Source: Sinorhizobium meliloti 4H41 | Lineage (GTDB): Bacteria; Pseudomonadota; Alphaproteobacteria; Rhizobiales; Rhizobiaceae | DNA length: 64,000 bases | Direction of reading: 5' to 3' | NCBI RefSeq assembly: GCF_000375585.1 | Contig: NZ_AQWP01000004.1 | Coordinates: forward strand, 1 to 64,000 | In this document: in pieces, positions 16,162-24,383 of the stretch | How the letters are laid out: every line of letters begins with the position of its first letter | How positions within the stretch are numbered: position 1 is the first letter of the stretch | Program-made: the position numbers and the translations under genes | Notes under the pieces: generated by a model | What the model was told of the DNA's origin: nothing | The model's database searches: none | What the model saw: the letters and a program-made list of their open reading frames with translations, nothing else

Positions 16162-19137
16162 CTACTCCTCCACCGGTCCGTAGAGACCGAGCCGGTCGAG
16201 CAGCGCCCGCTGACGATCGACACTTTCGACGAGCAGGCGGGTATAGCGATCGATGATCCGGCCGCGGTGATCCGGGTCGGCAACGGCGGCGAGCGCGCCC
16301 AGGATTGCCGCAACCCTTTCCGACGTCTGCCGCAGCTCCACCAGGAGTTCCGCCTTGCCACCGACCTCGGCGACCAGCCGCTTCGTTACGCGGCCGATGC
16401 CGGCGGGCGTGCGGCTGCCGGCCGATACGTAGCCCTCGGGCAGATCCCCCTTGAGATTGGTGACCGACTTGAAGCGGATGACATCGAAGATCTGGTCTAC
16501 CGCCTGTTTCGCGCCGGTCACGCGCGAAGGATGATCCGTGTCGGCTGCCGCGTGAGGCAGGAGTTCCAGCCGGCCCTTATGGCGTTCCTCTAGTGCCAGG
16601 TAAGGAAGCATCGGCCCGCTGAGCTTGCCGGTCGCGACGTCCTTGAAGAGGTCGGCATCGATCGCCGCATGCGCGATCTTGCCTGTCGACAGCGCCTCGT
16701 CAAGCGCGGCGGTATCGACCACCTCGCCCCGGTCGTAGTTGACCAGCACGGCGCCATCCTTCATCGCGCAGAGCACCTTCTGATCGACGGTTCCGGCGTT
16801 GGAATAGAGACCGGTCACCGGATCCAGGCGTCCGAGACCGATATGGACGGAGAGCACGTCGGCGCCGGTTACCGCGGCTACGGCACTTTCGGCATATTCG
16901 AAGCCCTCTGTCTCGATCCAGTGCTTGTGGTGGTGGCGGGCGTAGATCGCGACATGCATACCGAAGGCCTTGGCGAGCTTGGCGACTTCACGGCCGATAT
17001 TGCCGTAGCCGAGAATGGCGATCCTGCGGCCCTCGAGCTTGGCGGTCGGGAAATCCTTGAGCTGACGGCCGGTATCGAAGTCGCCGTTTGCGACCATCCG
17101 GTGCAGCCTGTCGACCGGCAGGTCTGGAACGACCTTCAGTATCGCCTTCATCGCCATCTGGGCGGTCGCGCGGCTGTTTATGCCCGGCGTGTTCATCAGC
17201 GGCGCCTGGCCGCCCTCGCCATTGCCGCCGCCCCAGGAGGCCGAGCCCATGTTGCCGGTGCCGGCGCCGATGCGCACGCCGCCGAGCGGGAATACGGAAG
17301 CTTTCGGAATGAAGGTCGCCGCCGCAATCAGCGCGTCGTACTGGCCCTTGTCGGTCTGCGGCAGAATTTCCGCCTCGGTGCTCAGGTCCGGCTGGTAGAA
17401 GAAGTGGATGCGGCCCTTCTCCAGGGCAGACCGGTCGCCGATCGGCCCCAGGTGGAACACGCCGCCCTTTTCCTCGATATAGGCCTTCACCTCGCCGTGA
17501 TCCGGCCGGCCATCGGCACCGAAGCGCAGTCCGACCAGGTCGGCGATCAGCACGGTGTAGGCACGGTCGGGATCGTCCTTGCGGACGGCCTGGCCGGCTT
17601 TGGCAGGGGCTTCGAACGTGACGCCCTTCTTCGCCAGTTCCTCTTCGAGGACGACGATCTTGGCGCGCAGATAGGCGTATTGCAGGTTCTCCAGCAGTGC
17701 GACGACGTCGTCTGGCTCGCGGATGCCGCCGACCCAGGCGCGATAGTCCCCGGGTGTGCCGGGGAAGGCATTGACGTAGCGGGCCGCGTCGAGGCCGGGC
17801 TCGTATTCGCCATTCGGGTGGGTGATGCCCTCATAGCCGAGCAGCTGCTTCGAACGTGCAATGATGCGGGCGTGGATGTCTGTATCTGTGATGTCTTCGT
17901 CGACCACCTTCAGGAGCGTCACTGCCGCACCGCGACGCTCCGGATCGGCAACGGTCAGCTTCAGGAGCGGATGCGTCTCCACCCACTCGTCTATCACCTT
18001 GCGATTGGCGGCTGAGCGCCGGTTGAGCTCGACCACGGAGCCGACGCGCGCCTCGGACTGCAAGAGACCGAAGGTGGTCTCGGCGAACGCGAGCGCGCTG
18101 TAGGTATTTATGACGCCGCCGAGCATGCGGTCTTCGGCGGCATCATAGAACGGGCCGGCGTCGACAGAGCGCTTGGCCGAAAATGGCTGCCTCGGGTCGA
18201 CCGGCGGCGCGATCTTCAGCTGGCGCGGGATAGCCCAGGCAGGGTCTTGCTGGTTCTTCTCGATCAACGTCAGGGCATGCGGCGTGAAGGAGGCGACGAA
18301 ATAACCCGAGACCCCGCCGATCGCCTTCTGGAAGGGCATGAACAGGCAGCACTTCGCCATCACGGCGCTCACCAGTTCCGGTTCCCACGGCATGGCCCCG
18401 AGCATCGAGGTGGCATCGAAAACCGCATGCCGGTTGGCCGGATCACCGTCGATCCACTTCAACAGTTCGCGGATCTCGCCGCTGGTATAGGCATTGGCGC
18501 CGGTCGTCTCGTGGCCGACGCCGACGAAGATCGACACGCCGAGGGCGGAGAGCTCTTCTGCCGTCGGAATCACGCCTTCGGAGGCTGCGAAATGAATTCG
18601 GCTCTCGCAGCCCTTCTCGGCGAATCGCTGCATTTCGACGAGCTGGGTCGCCCAGGACTGGCGGAAGAAGCCCGCGGCTTTCGAAGGATCGCTCTCTGGC
18701 CGCGGCGTATCGACATAGACGCGTTGGGAGGCGTCGTTGGCGTTCATCAGGTGCTGGACGCAGACAGTGAAGCCGCTGTGGCCGCCGCCGAGACCCACTG
18801 CCATACGGTTCGTCTTCGGAAAACCGAAATAGCGATGGATCGCCCGCATCATGTCGGTCAAAATCTTGTCGGCCGGATAGCCGCGATGCATGCTGCGGGA
18901 GATTTCCGCCGTGGTAAAGCCGCCGATGTCATTGCCGCTGTCGTCGAACTTGCGATAGGTCTTCTCGATCCAGGCGTCGAAGGCGATCCGCCGCAGGCGG
19001 CTGTCCACCTCATCGGTGGTCGCGTCAGTGATCGGGCCGACGCCGAAGAAAGGATTGGACGGCAGCTTCGGCGCGCCATTCCTCGTCAGTTCGAGTGCCT
19101 TCAATCGCTGTTCCTGCATCTGCGCGCTGTTCGTCAT
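16162..19137 (-). CDS. SerC-like aminotransferase fused to SerA-like dehydrogenase
   Basis: A 991-residue two-domain protein. Residues about 1-500 are a class V, fold-type I PLP aminotransferase of the phosphoserine aminotransferase (SerC) kind, with GGGHSGFTV near 117-125 and the PLP Lys at 271 in FQKAIGG. Residues about 525-900 are a D-2-hydroxyacid dehydrogenase of the SerA kind: Rossmann GYGNIG (710-715), VNYDRGEVVD carrying the catalytic Arg, and LLPHAAADT carrying the catalytic His. No ACT domain is seen; a helical tail ends the protein. The two activities are consecutive steps of serine synthesis (3-phosphoglycerate to phosphohydroxypyruvate to phosphoserine), normally on separate proteins. 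Start 19137 (MTNSAQ) is preferred over the longer frame, which runs into the beta-lactamase gene. It stands alone. Confidence 0.85.
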   Translation of the reverse strand: MTNSAQMQEQRLKALELTRNGAPKLPSNPFFGVGPITDATTDEVDSRLRRIAFDAWIEKTYRKFDDSGNDIGGFTTAEISRSMHRGYPADKILTDMMRAIHRYFGFPKTNRMAVGLGGGHSGFTVCVQHLMNANDASQRVYVDTPRPESDPSKAAGFFRQSWATQLVEMQRFAEKGCESRIHFAASEGVIPTAEELSALGVSIFVGVGHETTGANAYTSGEIRELLKWIDGDPANRHAVFDATSMLGAMPWEPELVSAVMAKCCLFMPFQKAIGGVSGYFVASFTPHALTLIEKNQQDPAWAIPRQLKIAPPVDPRQPFSAKRSVDAGPFYDAAEDRMLGGVINTYSALAFAETTFGLLQSEARVGSVVELNRRSAANRKVIDEWVETHPLLKLTVADPERRGAAVTLLKVVDEDITDTDIHARIIARSKQLLGYEGITHPNGEYEPGLDAARYVNAFPGTPGDYRAWVGGIREPDDVVALLENLQYAYLRAKIVVLEEELAKKGVTFEAPAKAGQAVRKDDPDRAYTVLIADLVGLRFGADGRPDHGEVKAYIEEKGGVFHLGPIGDRSALEKGRIHFFYQPDLSTEAEILPQTDKGQYDALIAAATFIPKASVFPLGGVRIGAGTGNMGSASWGGGNGEGGQAPLMNTPGINSRATAQMAMKAILKVVPDLPVDRLHRMVANGDFDTGRQLKDFPTAKLEGRRIAILGYGNIGREVAKLAKAFGMHVAIYARHHHKHWIETEGFEYAESAVAAVTGADVLSVHIGLGRLDPVTGLYSNAGTVDQKVLCAMKDGAVLVNYDRGEVVDTAALDEALSTGKIAHAAIDADLFKDVATGKLSGPMLPYLALEERHKGRLELLPHAAADTDHPSRVTGAKQAVDQIFDVIRFKSVTNLKGDLPEGYVSAGSRTPAGIGRVTKRLVAEVGGKAELLVELRQTSERVAAILGALAAVADPDHRGRIIDRYTRLLVESVDRQRALLDRLGLYGPVEE

Positions 19138-19264
19138 GATCTGCCATCCATTGTCGAGGCTTGAGGATGCGCGATAGTGGATCGAACGGAGCATAAACAA
19201 GACCTCATCTGCGCCGATCAGCACGCGGAATGCGTCATGCCCGTGCTCGCGAGTACCGGTACTG

Positions 19265-20269
19265 CTATTCGTAGGCTGCAGTGATGGCTCGAGCCGCGGC
19301 CGCGATGACGGCAGCACGTTCGGCCTGACCGGCGCGAGACTCTGCAACGAACGCAGCCACGGCAATGCGCCTCCCGTCCGGCGCCGTCAGAATGCCGACA
19401 TCATTGGTCACACCATTGATGCCCCCACGGGTCTGGCTCGTGCCTGTCTTGTGCCCGATACCCCATTCTGGAGGGATGCCCGCGCGCAGCCGATCGGGAA
19501 AGGTGGTCGTTTGGCTCATGACCGTCAAAAGGAATTCCGTCGAGCCCGCAGTCAGGAGGCTGCCTGACGCAAGGCTGTACAGGAAAGCAGCCATGCCGCG
19601 GGGCGTCGCGGTGTCGCGCGGGTCTTTGATGTAGGCCTCGAAGGCGGTTTGGCGGACTGCCGCGGGGACTTCCCTGCGCGCCTGCTCCAGCCTCTGCGGA
19701 AAGACGAACTCTGGCTGCCACATCAGCCCATCGGTCTCAGTTTGAAGCTCGCGCTCGGTTCGGTCGATTCGGACGCCCGTCAGTCCCGCCATTTCGAGGA
19801 AAACCTGTATCGCCTTCGTCCCACCCAGGCGGGCGATCAACACGTCCGTAGCCGCACTGTCACTTGCGACGACCGCCCGGCGCACAAGATCCCGAACACT
19901 CGTCTCAAAGGAGCCATGCCTGGCGACGATATCGGCGATGGGCTGGATGTTTACGCTCAGGTCTTCGCGCCTGATGGTGATTTGGTCGTCCAACCGGATA
20001 CGCTGCTCGTCGACCGCCTGCATGACGGCTGCAGCGACGACCAATTTCATGACACTCTGCAGAGAGAAGCGTTGAGCGCCGTTCACACAAACAGGCGACT
20101 TAGGCTGGTCCTGCACGCAAATGCCGACGCGGCCGGGATGCGCGTCGGCGAGTGTCTCGAGCTCCAGACGAAGACGGTCCGCTTGGGTGATCTCGCCTGC
20201 GAATATTCGAGAAGAAAAGAGGTTTATGAGAATTGCGACCGCAACGGTCATGCAGATGTTTCTTGGCAT
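19265..20269 (-). CDS. bla: Class A beta-lactamase
   Basis: A 334-residue serine beta-lactamase, secreted (hydrophobic signal, residues 7-24, ending RIFAG). Motifs in order: Ser72-x-x-Lys75 (SVMK), SDS at 136-138 (usually SDN), Glu172 in ERELQ (usual ExELN, general base), and KTG at 274-276. The Asn-to-Ser change in the second motif and the Asn-to-Gln change after the omega-loop Glu are unusual. An insertion of about 25 residues follows the omega loop. It probably hydrolyses penicillins or cephalosporins, but the spectrum is not predictable. A LysR gene is divergent 102 bases away, an AmpR-like arrangement. Confidence 0.88.
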   Translation of the reverse strand: MPRNICMTVAVAILINLFSSRIFAGEITQADRLRLELETLADAHPGRVGICVQDQPKSPVCVNGAQRFSLQSVMKLVVAAAVMQAVDEQRIRLDDQITIRREDLSVNIQPIADIVARHGSFETSVRDLVRRAVVASDSAATDVLIARLGGTKAIQVFLEMAGLTGVRIDRTERELQTETDGLMWQPEFVFPQRLEQARREVPAAVRQTAFEAYIKDPRDTATPRGMAAFLYSLASGSLLTAGSTEFLLTVMSQTTTFPDRLRAGIPPEWGIGHKTGTSQTRGGINGVTNDVGILTAPDGRRIAVAAFVAESRAGQAERAAVIAAAARAITAAYE

Positions 20270-20371
20270 GCTCTCACCAATGAAAGGATGTGCTTCGAGC
20301 AAGTTGTTGCCATAGGATACAAACTGAGCCAAATGATAGAATCTCAGCGTAACCTGAATGAGATTCACTTT

Positions 20372-21367
20372 ATGGACTGGTGCAAGGTCGACCTTAACCT
20401 CTTGAAGGTGCTGGCGGTTATGTTGGAAGAGCGGAGCGTTGCCCGCTGCGCCGATCGTCTTTTTGTCTCTCCCTCTGCAATCAGCCACGCACTCGCCCGG
20501 CTGAGAACGATGTTCTCGGATCCTCTCTTTGTACGCAGTGGCGGGGCGATGTTGCCTACAATTCGTGCGCAGAGCCTGGAACGCTCGCTTTCGCTCCTGA
20601 GTACGGTTTTGAACGCCGAGCTCGAAAAGACGCGAGGGAGCCAATGCACCACGGCGTTCCATCCGGCCGAGTCGGTGAGAGATGTTAAGATCGTTTCACC
20701 CGGGGCATTGGAGCTTACGCTGGTGCCGGCCGTTATAGCCATATTGCACGAGCAAGCTCCAAACTGGACACTGAGAGTGGAGCCGTTTGAACGGCGCAGC
20801 TATGAATCAGATCTCGCGACCGGTCGCGTCGACTTCGTGCTTTCCATCGGTGGAACCACGCCTGTCGGAGCATTGGTGGACGGAATCACCTTATGGGAGG
20901 ACGAACTCGTTGTCCTCGCCGGTCCGCGTTCGGATCTGTACGATTGTGCCGATCGGATTTCGACCGAGCTCTTTCTAGCCCATCGGCACGTTTATCCGCT
21001 TCCGTGGCCAATTTCCCAGAACTACCTTGACGTGGAGTTGGCGCGGCGCGGGCAGCACCGCAATATTGCCGTCTCGTTACCGAGCTATGCCGCACTTGGC
21101 CATCTGCTGGAAGCCACCGACCTGGTTTCGTCGCTGCCGGACCGTTCCGCCCGCGCGCTGATGCGCAGCCATCCAGATCTAAAACTGCTTCGCCTTGAAC
21201 CAGCGCGACGATCGGAGCTCTCGCTCCTCTGGGGGATCGCGGCTGCTCAAGAACCGGCAATCGCGTGGATACGGGACATCATTCAACGTGCCGCGGGCGA
21301 GCTAGAGAGCTTCCCGGACAACGCGGTGCCGGTGACCCGGCGCCTCAGCCGGTCGACCGTCGCTTAG
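20372..21367 (+). CDS. LysR-family regulator divergent to the beta-lactamase
   Basis: A 331-residue LTTR of the NodD-like branch. The HTH is VDLNLLKVLAVMLEERSVAR and LFVSPSAISHALARLR, then the branch-typical MFSDPLFVRSG. The C-terminal effector domain extends to about residue 310. The start at ATG 20372 (MDWCKVDLN) gives the canonical N-terminus. Regulation of the adjacent beta-lactamase gene is likely from position alone. However, the domain is closer to NodD-type activators than to AmpR, so other targets are possible. Confidence 0.88.
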   Translation: MDWCKVDLNLLKVLAVMLEERSVARCADRLFVSPSAISHALARLRTMFSDPLFVRSGGAMLPTIRAQSLERSLSLLSTVLNAELEKTRGSQCTTAFHPAESVRDVKIVSPGALELTLVPAVIAILHEQAPNWTLRVEPFERRSYESDLATGRVDFVLSIGGTTPVGALVDGITLWEDELVVLAGPRSDLYDCADRISTELFLAHRHVYPLPWPISQNYLDVELARRGQHRNIAVSLPSYAALGHLLEATDLVSSLPDRSARALMRSHPDLKLLRLEPARRSELSLLWGIAAAQEPAIAWIRDIIQRAAGELESFPDNAVPVTRRLSRSTVA

Positions 21368-21486
21368 GCCCATTCGATAGGCCTGTCGTCTCATCGGGTT
21401 TGCGTCCGAGTCTGCGCATTCGTTGAAGACCCAACAAGGGCCGAAGCGTCTTCCGCGGTTACACTCAAAGGCGAGATCTCGAAAAG

Positions 21487-21522
21487 AGTGGCAGCGCCGC
21501 ACCCTCCGTCGACGCCGCCACT
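21487..21522. terminator. Imperfect stem-loop between convergent genes
   Basis: AGTGGC-A-GCG (21487-21496) pairs with CGC-C-GCCACT (21513-21522), a nine-pair stem with one mismatch. It sits between the LysR stop (21367) and the stop of the convergent Gly-rich gene (21557). No clear T-tract. Confidence 0.4.
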
Positions 21523-21556
21523 TCTGTGCAGGAACTCCGTCGGCATTCTGCAGGAG

Positions 21557-21820
21557 CTATTGCTGTCCGCCGCCCGAGGGAGTTGGAGTCGCCGTGCCGC
21601 CTGAAGGCGCCGATGTTTCTCCACCAGACGGTGCCTGAGGCGCTTCTACGTTCGGCACGTTCACGTCGACATCGGTATTCCCGCCGCCTCCGCCGCCGTT
21701 GAACAGGTCGCCGCCGAACAGGAACAAGGCTCCGACGATCAGCAGAACCACGATCACTGCGACGGCCCAACCAGCACCGCTGCCTCCGGTATTCACAACT
21801 GTTGGTCCTCTATCAGCCAT
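21557..21820 (-). CDS. Small single-span Gly-rich membrane protein, unknown function
   Basis: An 87-residue protein: a short N-terminus (MADRGPTVVNTGGSG), one strong transmembrane helix (WAVAVIVVLLIVGALFLF), a run of Gly, an acidic DVDVNV segment and a Pro/Ser/Gly/Gln-rich tail. Start 21820 has an excellent AAGGAG seven to twelve bases upstream. I do not recognise a functional family. A good match to the EcfG/RpoE2 promoter pattern lies 34 bases before the start codon, which suggests a general-stress or envelope role. Confidence 0.75.
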   Translation of the reverse strand: MADRGPTVVNTGGSGAGWAVAVIVVLLIVGALFLFGGDLFNGGGGGGNTDVDVNVPNVEAPQAPSGGETSAPSGGTATPTPSGGGQQ

Positions 21821-21853
21821 GTTGTTTCTCCTTGTCGTACTTTCCTTCATCGA

Positions 21854-21878
21854 AACCATCACAGAAGATTTAAGTTCC
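21854..21878 (-). promoter_or_regulatory. EcfG/RpoE2-type promoter of the Gly-rich gene
   Basis: On the minus strand, GGAAC (21878-21874), 16 bases, GGTT (21857-21854), followed by the start codon 34 bases on. The consensus is GGAAC-N16/17-CGTT, so one base differs. Confidence 0.6.
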
Positions 21879-22224
21879 CTGAACGTAGGTAAAAGAAGAA
21901 GACGGCGACAACAGTTCCGACAAGGAAATCGGTGATCGCGTTCGCATCGGGGCCAACATTCGGATCGCGCAGGTTTGTCGCGAGATATCTACTTCAAGAC
22001 ACCTTCACAGGTGCATTTGAGTTAGTAATGCCTCAGAGAGGCCAATGTCATCCTCATATGTCGACGGGAAATGGCGATAGTATATATCGGACCTTAGTCC
22101 CATGGATCCTGACAAAAGTCTTACGGCAGTTGCCGAAAATTTACCCGGCACATATCCCGATGAACGCCATGGCGGATCTCGTCACCTGACGGCGGCCGAT
22201 TCGGACTTAACCACCTGCGTTGGG
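21879..22224. other. Intergenic stretch with no recognised gene
   Basis: It lies upstream of the Gly-rich gene and downstream of the DUF1206 gene (both minus). It is more AT-rich than its surroundings around 22060-22140. I see no reading frame with a ribosome-binding site and no strong inverted repeat. Confidence 0.5.
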
Positions 22225-23046
22225 TCAGGTTTTCTGCAGCGAGATCGGCTGCTTCACCGCTGCCAGATCAGGGCCGCGGACGACCCGATACCGCGCTTCA
22301 ATGAGGTTATAGATGCCGAAAGCAGCAATACCGGCAGCCACGGCGATGTACAGGATTGAGCCGAACGGCAGTTGTCGAAGCCACTCCAGGGCATCGCTCA
22401 TGCTGCCAGCCTGTTCCGGGTCAACCCGGAATCCGGCATAGGCGAACAGGATGCCGATAATCACGAAGACAGCGCCACGCGCGACGAGGCCGTAAATGCA
22501 GATTGAGGTAAGGACACGGTTCCGATCGGGAATGCGGAGATATCGCTCGAACTTTCGTGTGAGGCCTTTGTACGCGGTGACGACCCCACCGACGATGAAG
22601 CCGATCCCGACCGCGATCGCCAGATACGAGCCGAACGGCTTCGACATGATCCATTCCGCCAGCCCTTTCTCGCCAGATTCCTGGTTTCCACCCGCAAGAA
22701 ATAGTGCATGTCCGAGGGAGTAGCCGGCCAGCCCAAGGTACACTACGGCGCTGCCGAACAGTGCACTGCGTACAGTGAGCCCCTTGCGATCGGATCCGTG
22801 GCCGTCACTATCCGCAAGGGACTGGGCCAATCTCCAGGCGACGAACCCGAGCAGGCCGAGCCCGATCAATCCGACCCAGACCCGGCCGAAGGGCTGTCCG
22901 AGCAGCGTCAAGAGCGCTGACTTCATTTCGGGCCGACCGCCTGTCACTCCGGAGAAAAGAGCGAGTCCGGCAACGAGAAGGAACACGACACCACGGGCCG
23001 TGTAGCCTGCTTTCGCAAGTAGGCCGAAACGAAAACTTGACGGCAT
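22225..23046 (-). CDS. DUF1206 multi-pass membrane protein
   Basis: A 273-residue inner-membrane protein with three repeated two-helix units, the layout of the DUF1206 family: units start near AKAGYTARGVVFLLVAG, FGSAVVYLGLAGYSLGHA and IYGLVARGAVFVIIG. Each unit carries a Gly plus small-residue pattern. Start 23046 (MPSSFRFG) follows GGAG. No biochemical function is known for the family. Members are frequent near stress genes in rhizobia, and this one sits among small stress-type genes. It is transcribed alone. Confidence 0.85.
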   Translation of the reverse strand: MPSSFRFGLLAKAGYTARGVVFLLVAGLALFSGVTGGRPEMKSALLTLLGQPFGRVWVGLIGLGLLGFVAWRLAQSLADSDGHGSDRKGLTVRSALFGSAVVYLGLAGYSLGHALFLAGGNQESGEKGLAEWIMSKPFGSYLAIAVGIGFIVGGVVTAYKGLTRKFERYLRIPDRNRVLTSICIYGLVARGAVFVIIGILFAYAGFRVDPEQAGSMSDALEWLRQLPFGSILYIAVAAGIAAFGIYNLIEARYRVVRGPDLAAVKQPISLQKT

Positions 23047-23393
23047 CGTGCTCTCCGCGCTCCAATTTACTTCGTTTACTAACGCACGACCTGCCGGAAG
23101 GTTGTCGCGGTTCGACCCAAGCTCTCGGCCGGCAACAGGCAAGCACCCGTTACAAGATCGTTTTCAATGCACGGGCCTTGCCCCGAACAGCCGCTTGTCT
23201 TGGGAATTCTAAGGGTGGCCGCGGCACTCCCCACCCTCTGTTCCTTGCCATCAACGGCTGAGACATGCCATCAAATGTGAGACGCAAGCGGCCGCGAAGA
23301 CCTTTTCAGTGCAAGCAGACATTGGAAGGCGCGCAGCAGAGGTACGCTCGGGCGCATCTTCGTCGGGCAGGCCCACACACTTCAGGAGAAGTC
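23047..23393. other. Divergent intergenic region, no gene seen
   Basis: It holds the promoters of the DUF1206 gene (leftward) and the VOC gene (rightward, AGGAGA at 23384-23389). A weak EcfG-like match on the minus strand (AAC-N16-CGTT around 23081-23105) lacks the GG of the -35 box. Nothing else is recognised. Confidence 0.4.
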
Positions 23394-23753
23394 ATGTTTG
23401 ACCATGTCAAATTCGGCGTCAGCGACTACGCAGCGAGCAAAGCGTTCTTCCTCAAGGCACGGACCGTCGTCTCGGAGGGTCTGCCGACCTACGGTGTCGA
23501 GCTTAGCCCAAAGGGCAAGGCTTCGTTGTGCCTGTACCAAACCGAGGAGAAGCCGGCGCATCTCCACCTGGCGTTCACAGCCGAGAATCGCCAGCAAGTC
23601 GAAGCTTTCTATCGCGCGGCTCTCGAGGCGGGTGGCAAAGACAATGGCGCCCCTGGTCTGCGCCCGAACTACCACGCGAACTACTATGCAGCTTTCGTCA
23701 TTGGTCCGGACGGGCACAACATCGAAGTCGTTTGCCACGAAGCTGAGGCCTAA
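23394..23753 (+). CDS. VOC/glyoxalase-family protein
   Basis: A 119-residue vicinal-oxygen-chelate fold protein. It has two beta-alpha-beta3 halves beginning MFDHVKFGVSDYAASKAFF and LHLAFTAENRQQVEAFY, and ends with the canonical GPDGHNIEVVCHE, whose Glu is a usual metal ligand. A perfect AGGAGA lies five to ten bases before ATG 23394. Family members are lyases, isomerases, dioxygenases or drug-binding proteins; the substrate is not predictable. It is not a close copy of the VOC remnant at 2118-2195. Confidence 0.88.
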   Translation: MFDHVKFGVSDYAASKAFFLKARTVVSEGLPTYGVELSPKGKASLCLYQTEEKPAHLHLAFTAENRQQVEAFYRAALEAGGKDNGAPGLRPNYHANYYAAFVIGPDGHNIEVVCHEAEA

Positions 23754-23791
23754 TCCTGCCATCGAGAGGCATCGGCAAAAGGGCTTCGCCT

Positions 23792-23808
23792 ACCCGCCGG
23801 GTCTTTTT
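23792..23808 (+). terminator. Weak intrinsic terminator after the VOC gene
   Basis: ACCC-GCC-GGGT (23792-23802) is followed by C and TTTTT (23804-23808). The stem is only four pairs, so the call rests mainly on the T-run and position. Confidence 0.35.
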
Positions 23809-23844
23809 CGTTCGGTGTGCGCCCGGGTACCCTCGCCCTGAACC

Positions 23845-24033
23845 TCAATACCTCCACTTAGGAGCGCGCTTTGCGTTGTGAAGCAACTCGCGAGCCGTGG
23901 CAAACCGGCCGAAGAGGCGGGTCAAGCGCCGTTTTTCTTCCTCGCACAAGTTTTGCCGTCGGCAAAACTCCGGCACTGACCACATTTTGGTTGCAGCCTC
24001 TGCTATTGCGGCTTGCGGCGGAATGCGCTCCAT
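23845..24033 (-). CDS. Small conserved-looking protein of 62 residues, unknown function
   Basis: A 62-residue basic, helical protein with a strong GGAGG seven bases before ATG 24033. Visible features are IAEAATKMW near the N-terminus, a Cys in EFCRRQNLC and a charged, helical C-terminal half (EEEKRRLTRLFGRFATARELLHN). I recall similar short proteins in rhizobia, but no function can be assigned. Good initiation signals and a normal composition argue that it is real, although it is short. Confidence 0.6.
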   Translation of the reverse strand: MERIPPQAAIAEAATKMWSVPEFCRRQNLCEEEKRRLTRLFGRFATARELLHNAKRAPKWRY

Positions 24034-24383
24034 AGAAATCCTCCATCCCATGAGGCGAGCACACTACCAAAGTCTAAATTAGCGACAAATAAACTAAGAC
24101 ATGTGCTGAGGAGTTTTTTCGGCAGTTGGGGTTTCAGACATAATAATACGGCAATCGCTCAGTCCCAGCATCCGCATAACCGCCGAAGGCGATAGGAGGC
24201 CGGGCCGCCCTGGCGATCAAAACTGACAAAGGTCGACCGGCAGCGGCTGGCGCCCTAGCGGGCGTGGAACTGCTTGGCAGTAGGAGTTCTGCCAAAAGCC
24301 TTTGAGCGACTAAAGCGCGACGCAGTCTAAGCCCTGATGTCAATCGCCGCAGAAACTGACAAGAATACCCGCCGCTCAGCTTG
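24034..24383. other. Intergenic stretch before the KdgD/Opp operon end
   Basis: It holds the promoter of the 62-residue gene (AT-rich 24061-24150) and the trailer of the ABC operon, whose stop is at 24384 on the minus strand. GC-rich frames here have no start signals. A short imperfect repeat around 24250-24268 (GGCGCCCTAGCGGGCG type) is the only structure noticed. Confidence 0.4.

Noticed and set aside
23081-23105. EcfG-type promoter for the DUF1206 gene
   Set aside because: On the minus strand it reads ACAAC-N16-CGTT; the GG of the -35 box is missing, so the match is too weak.
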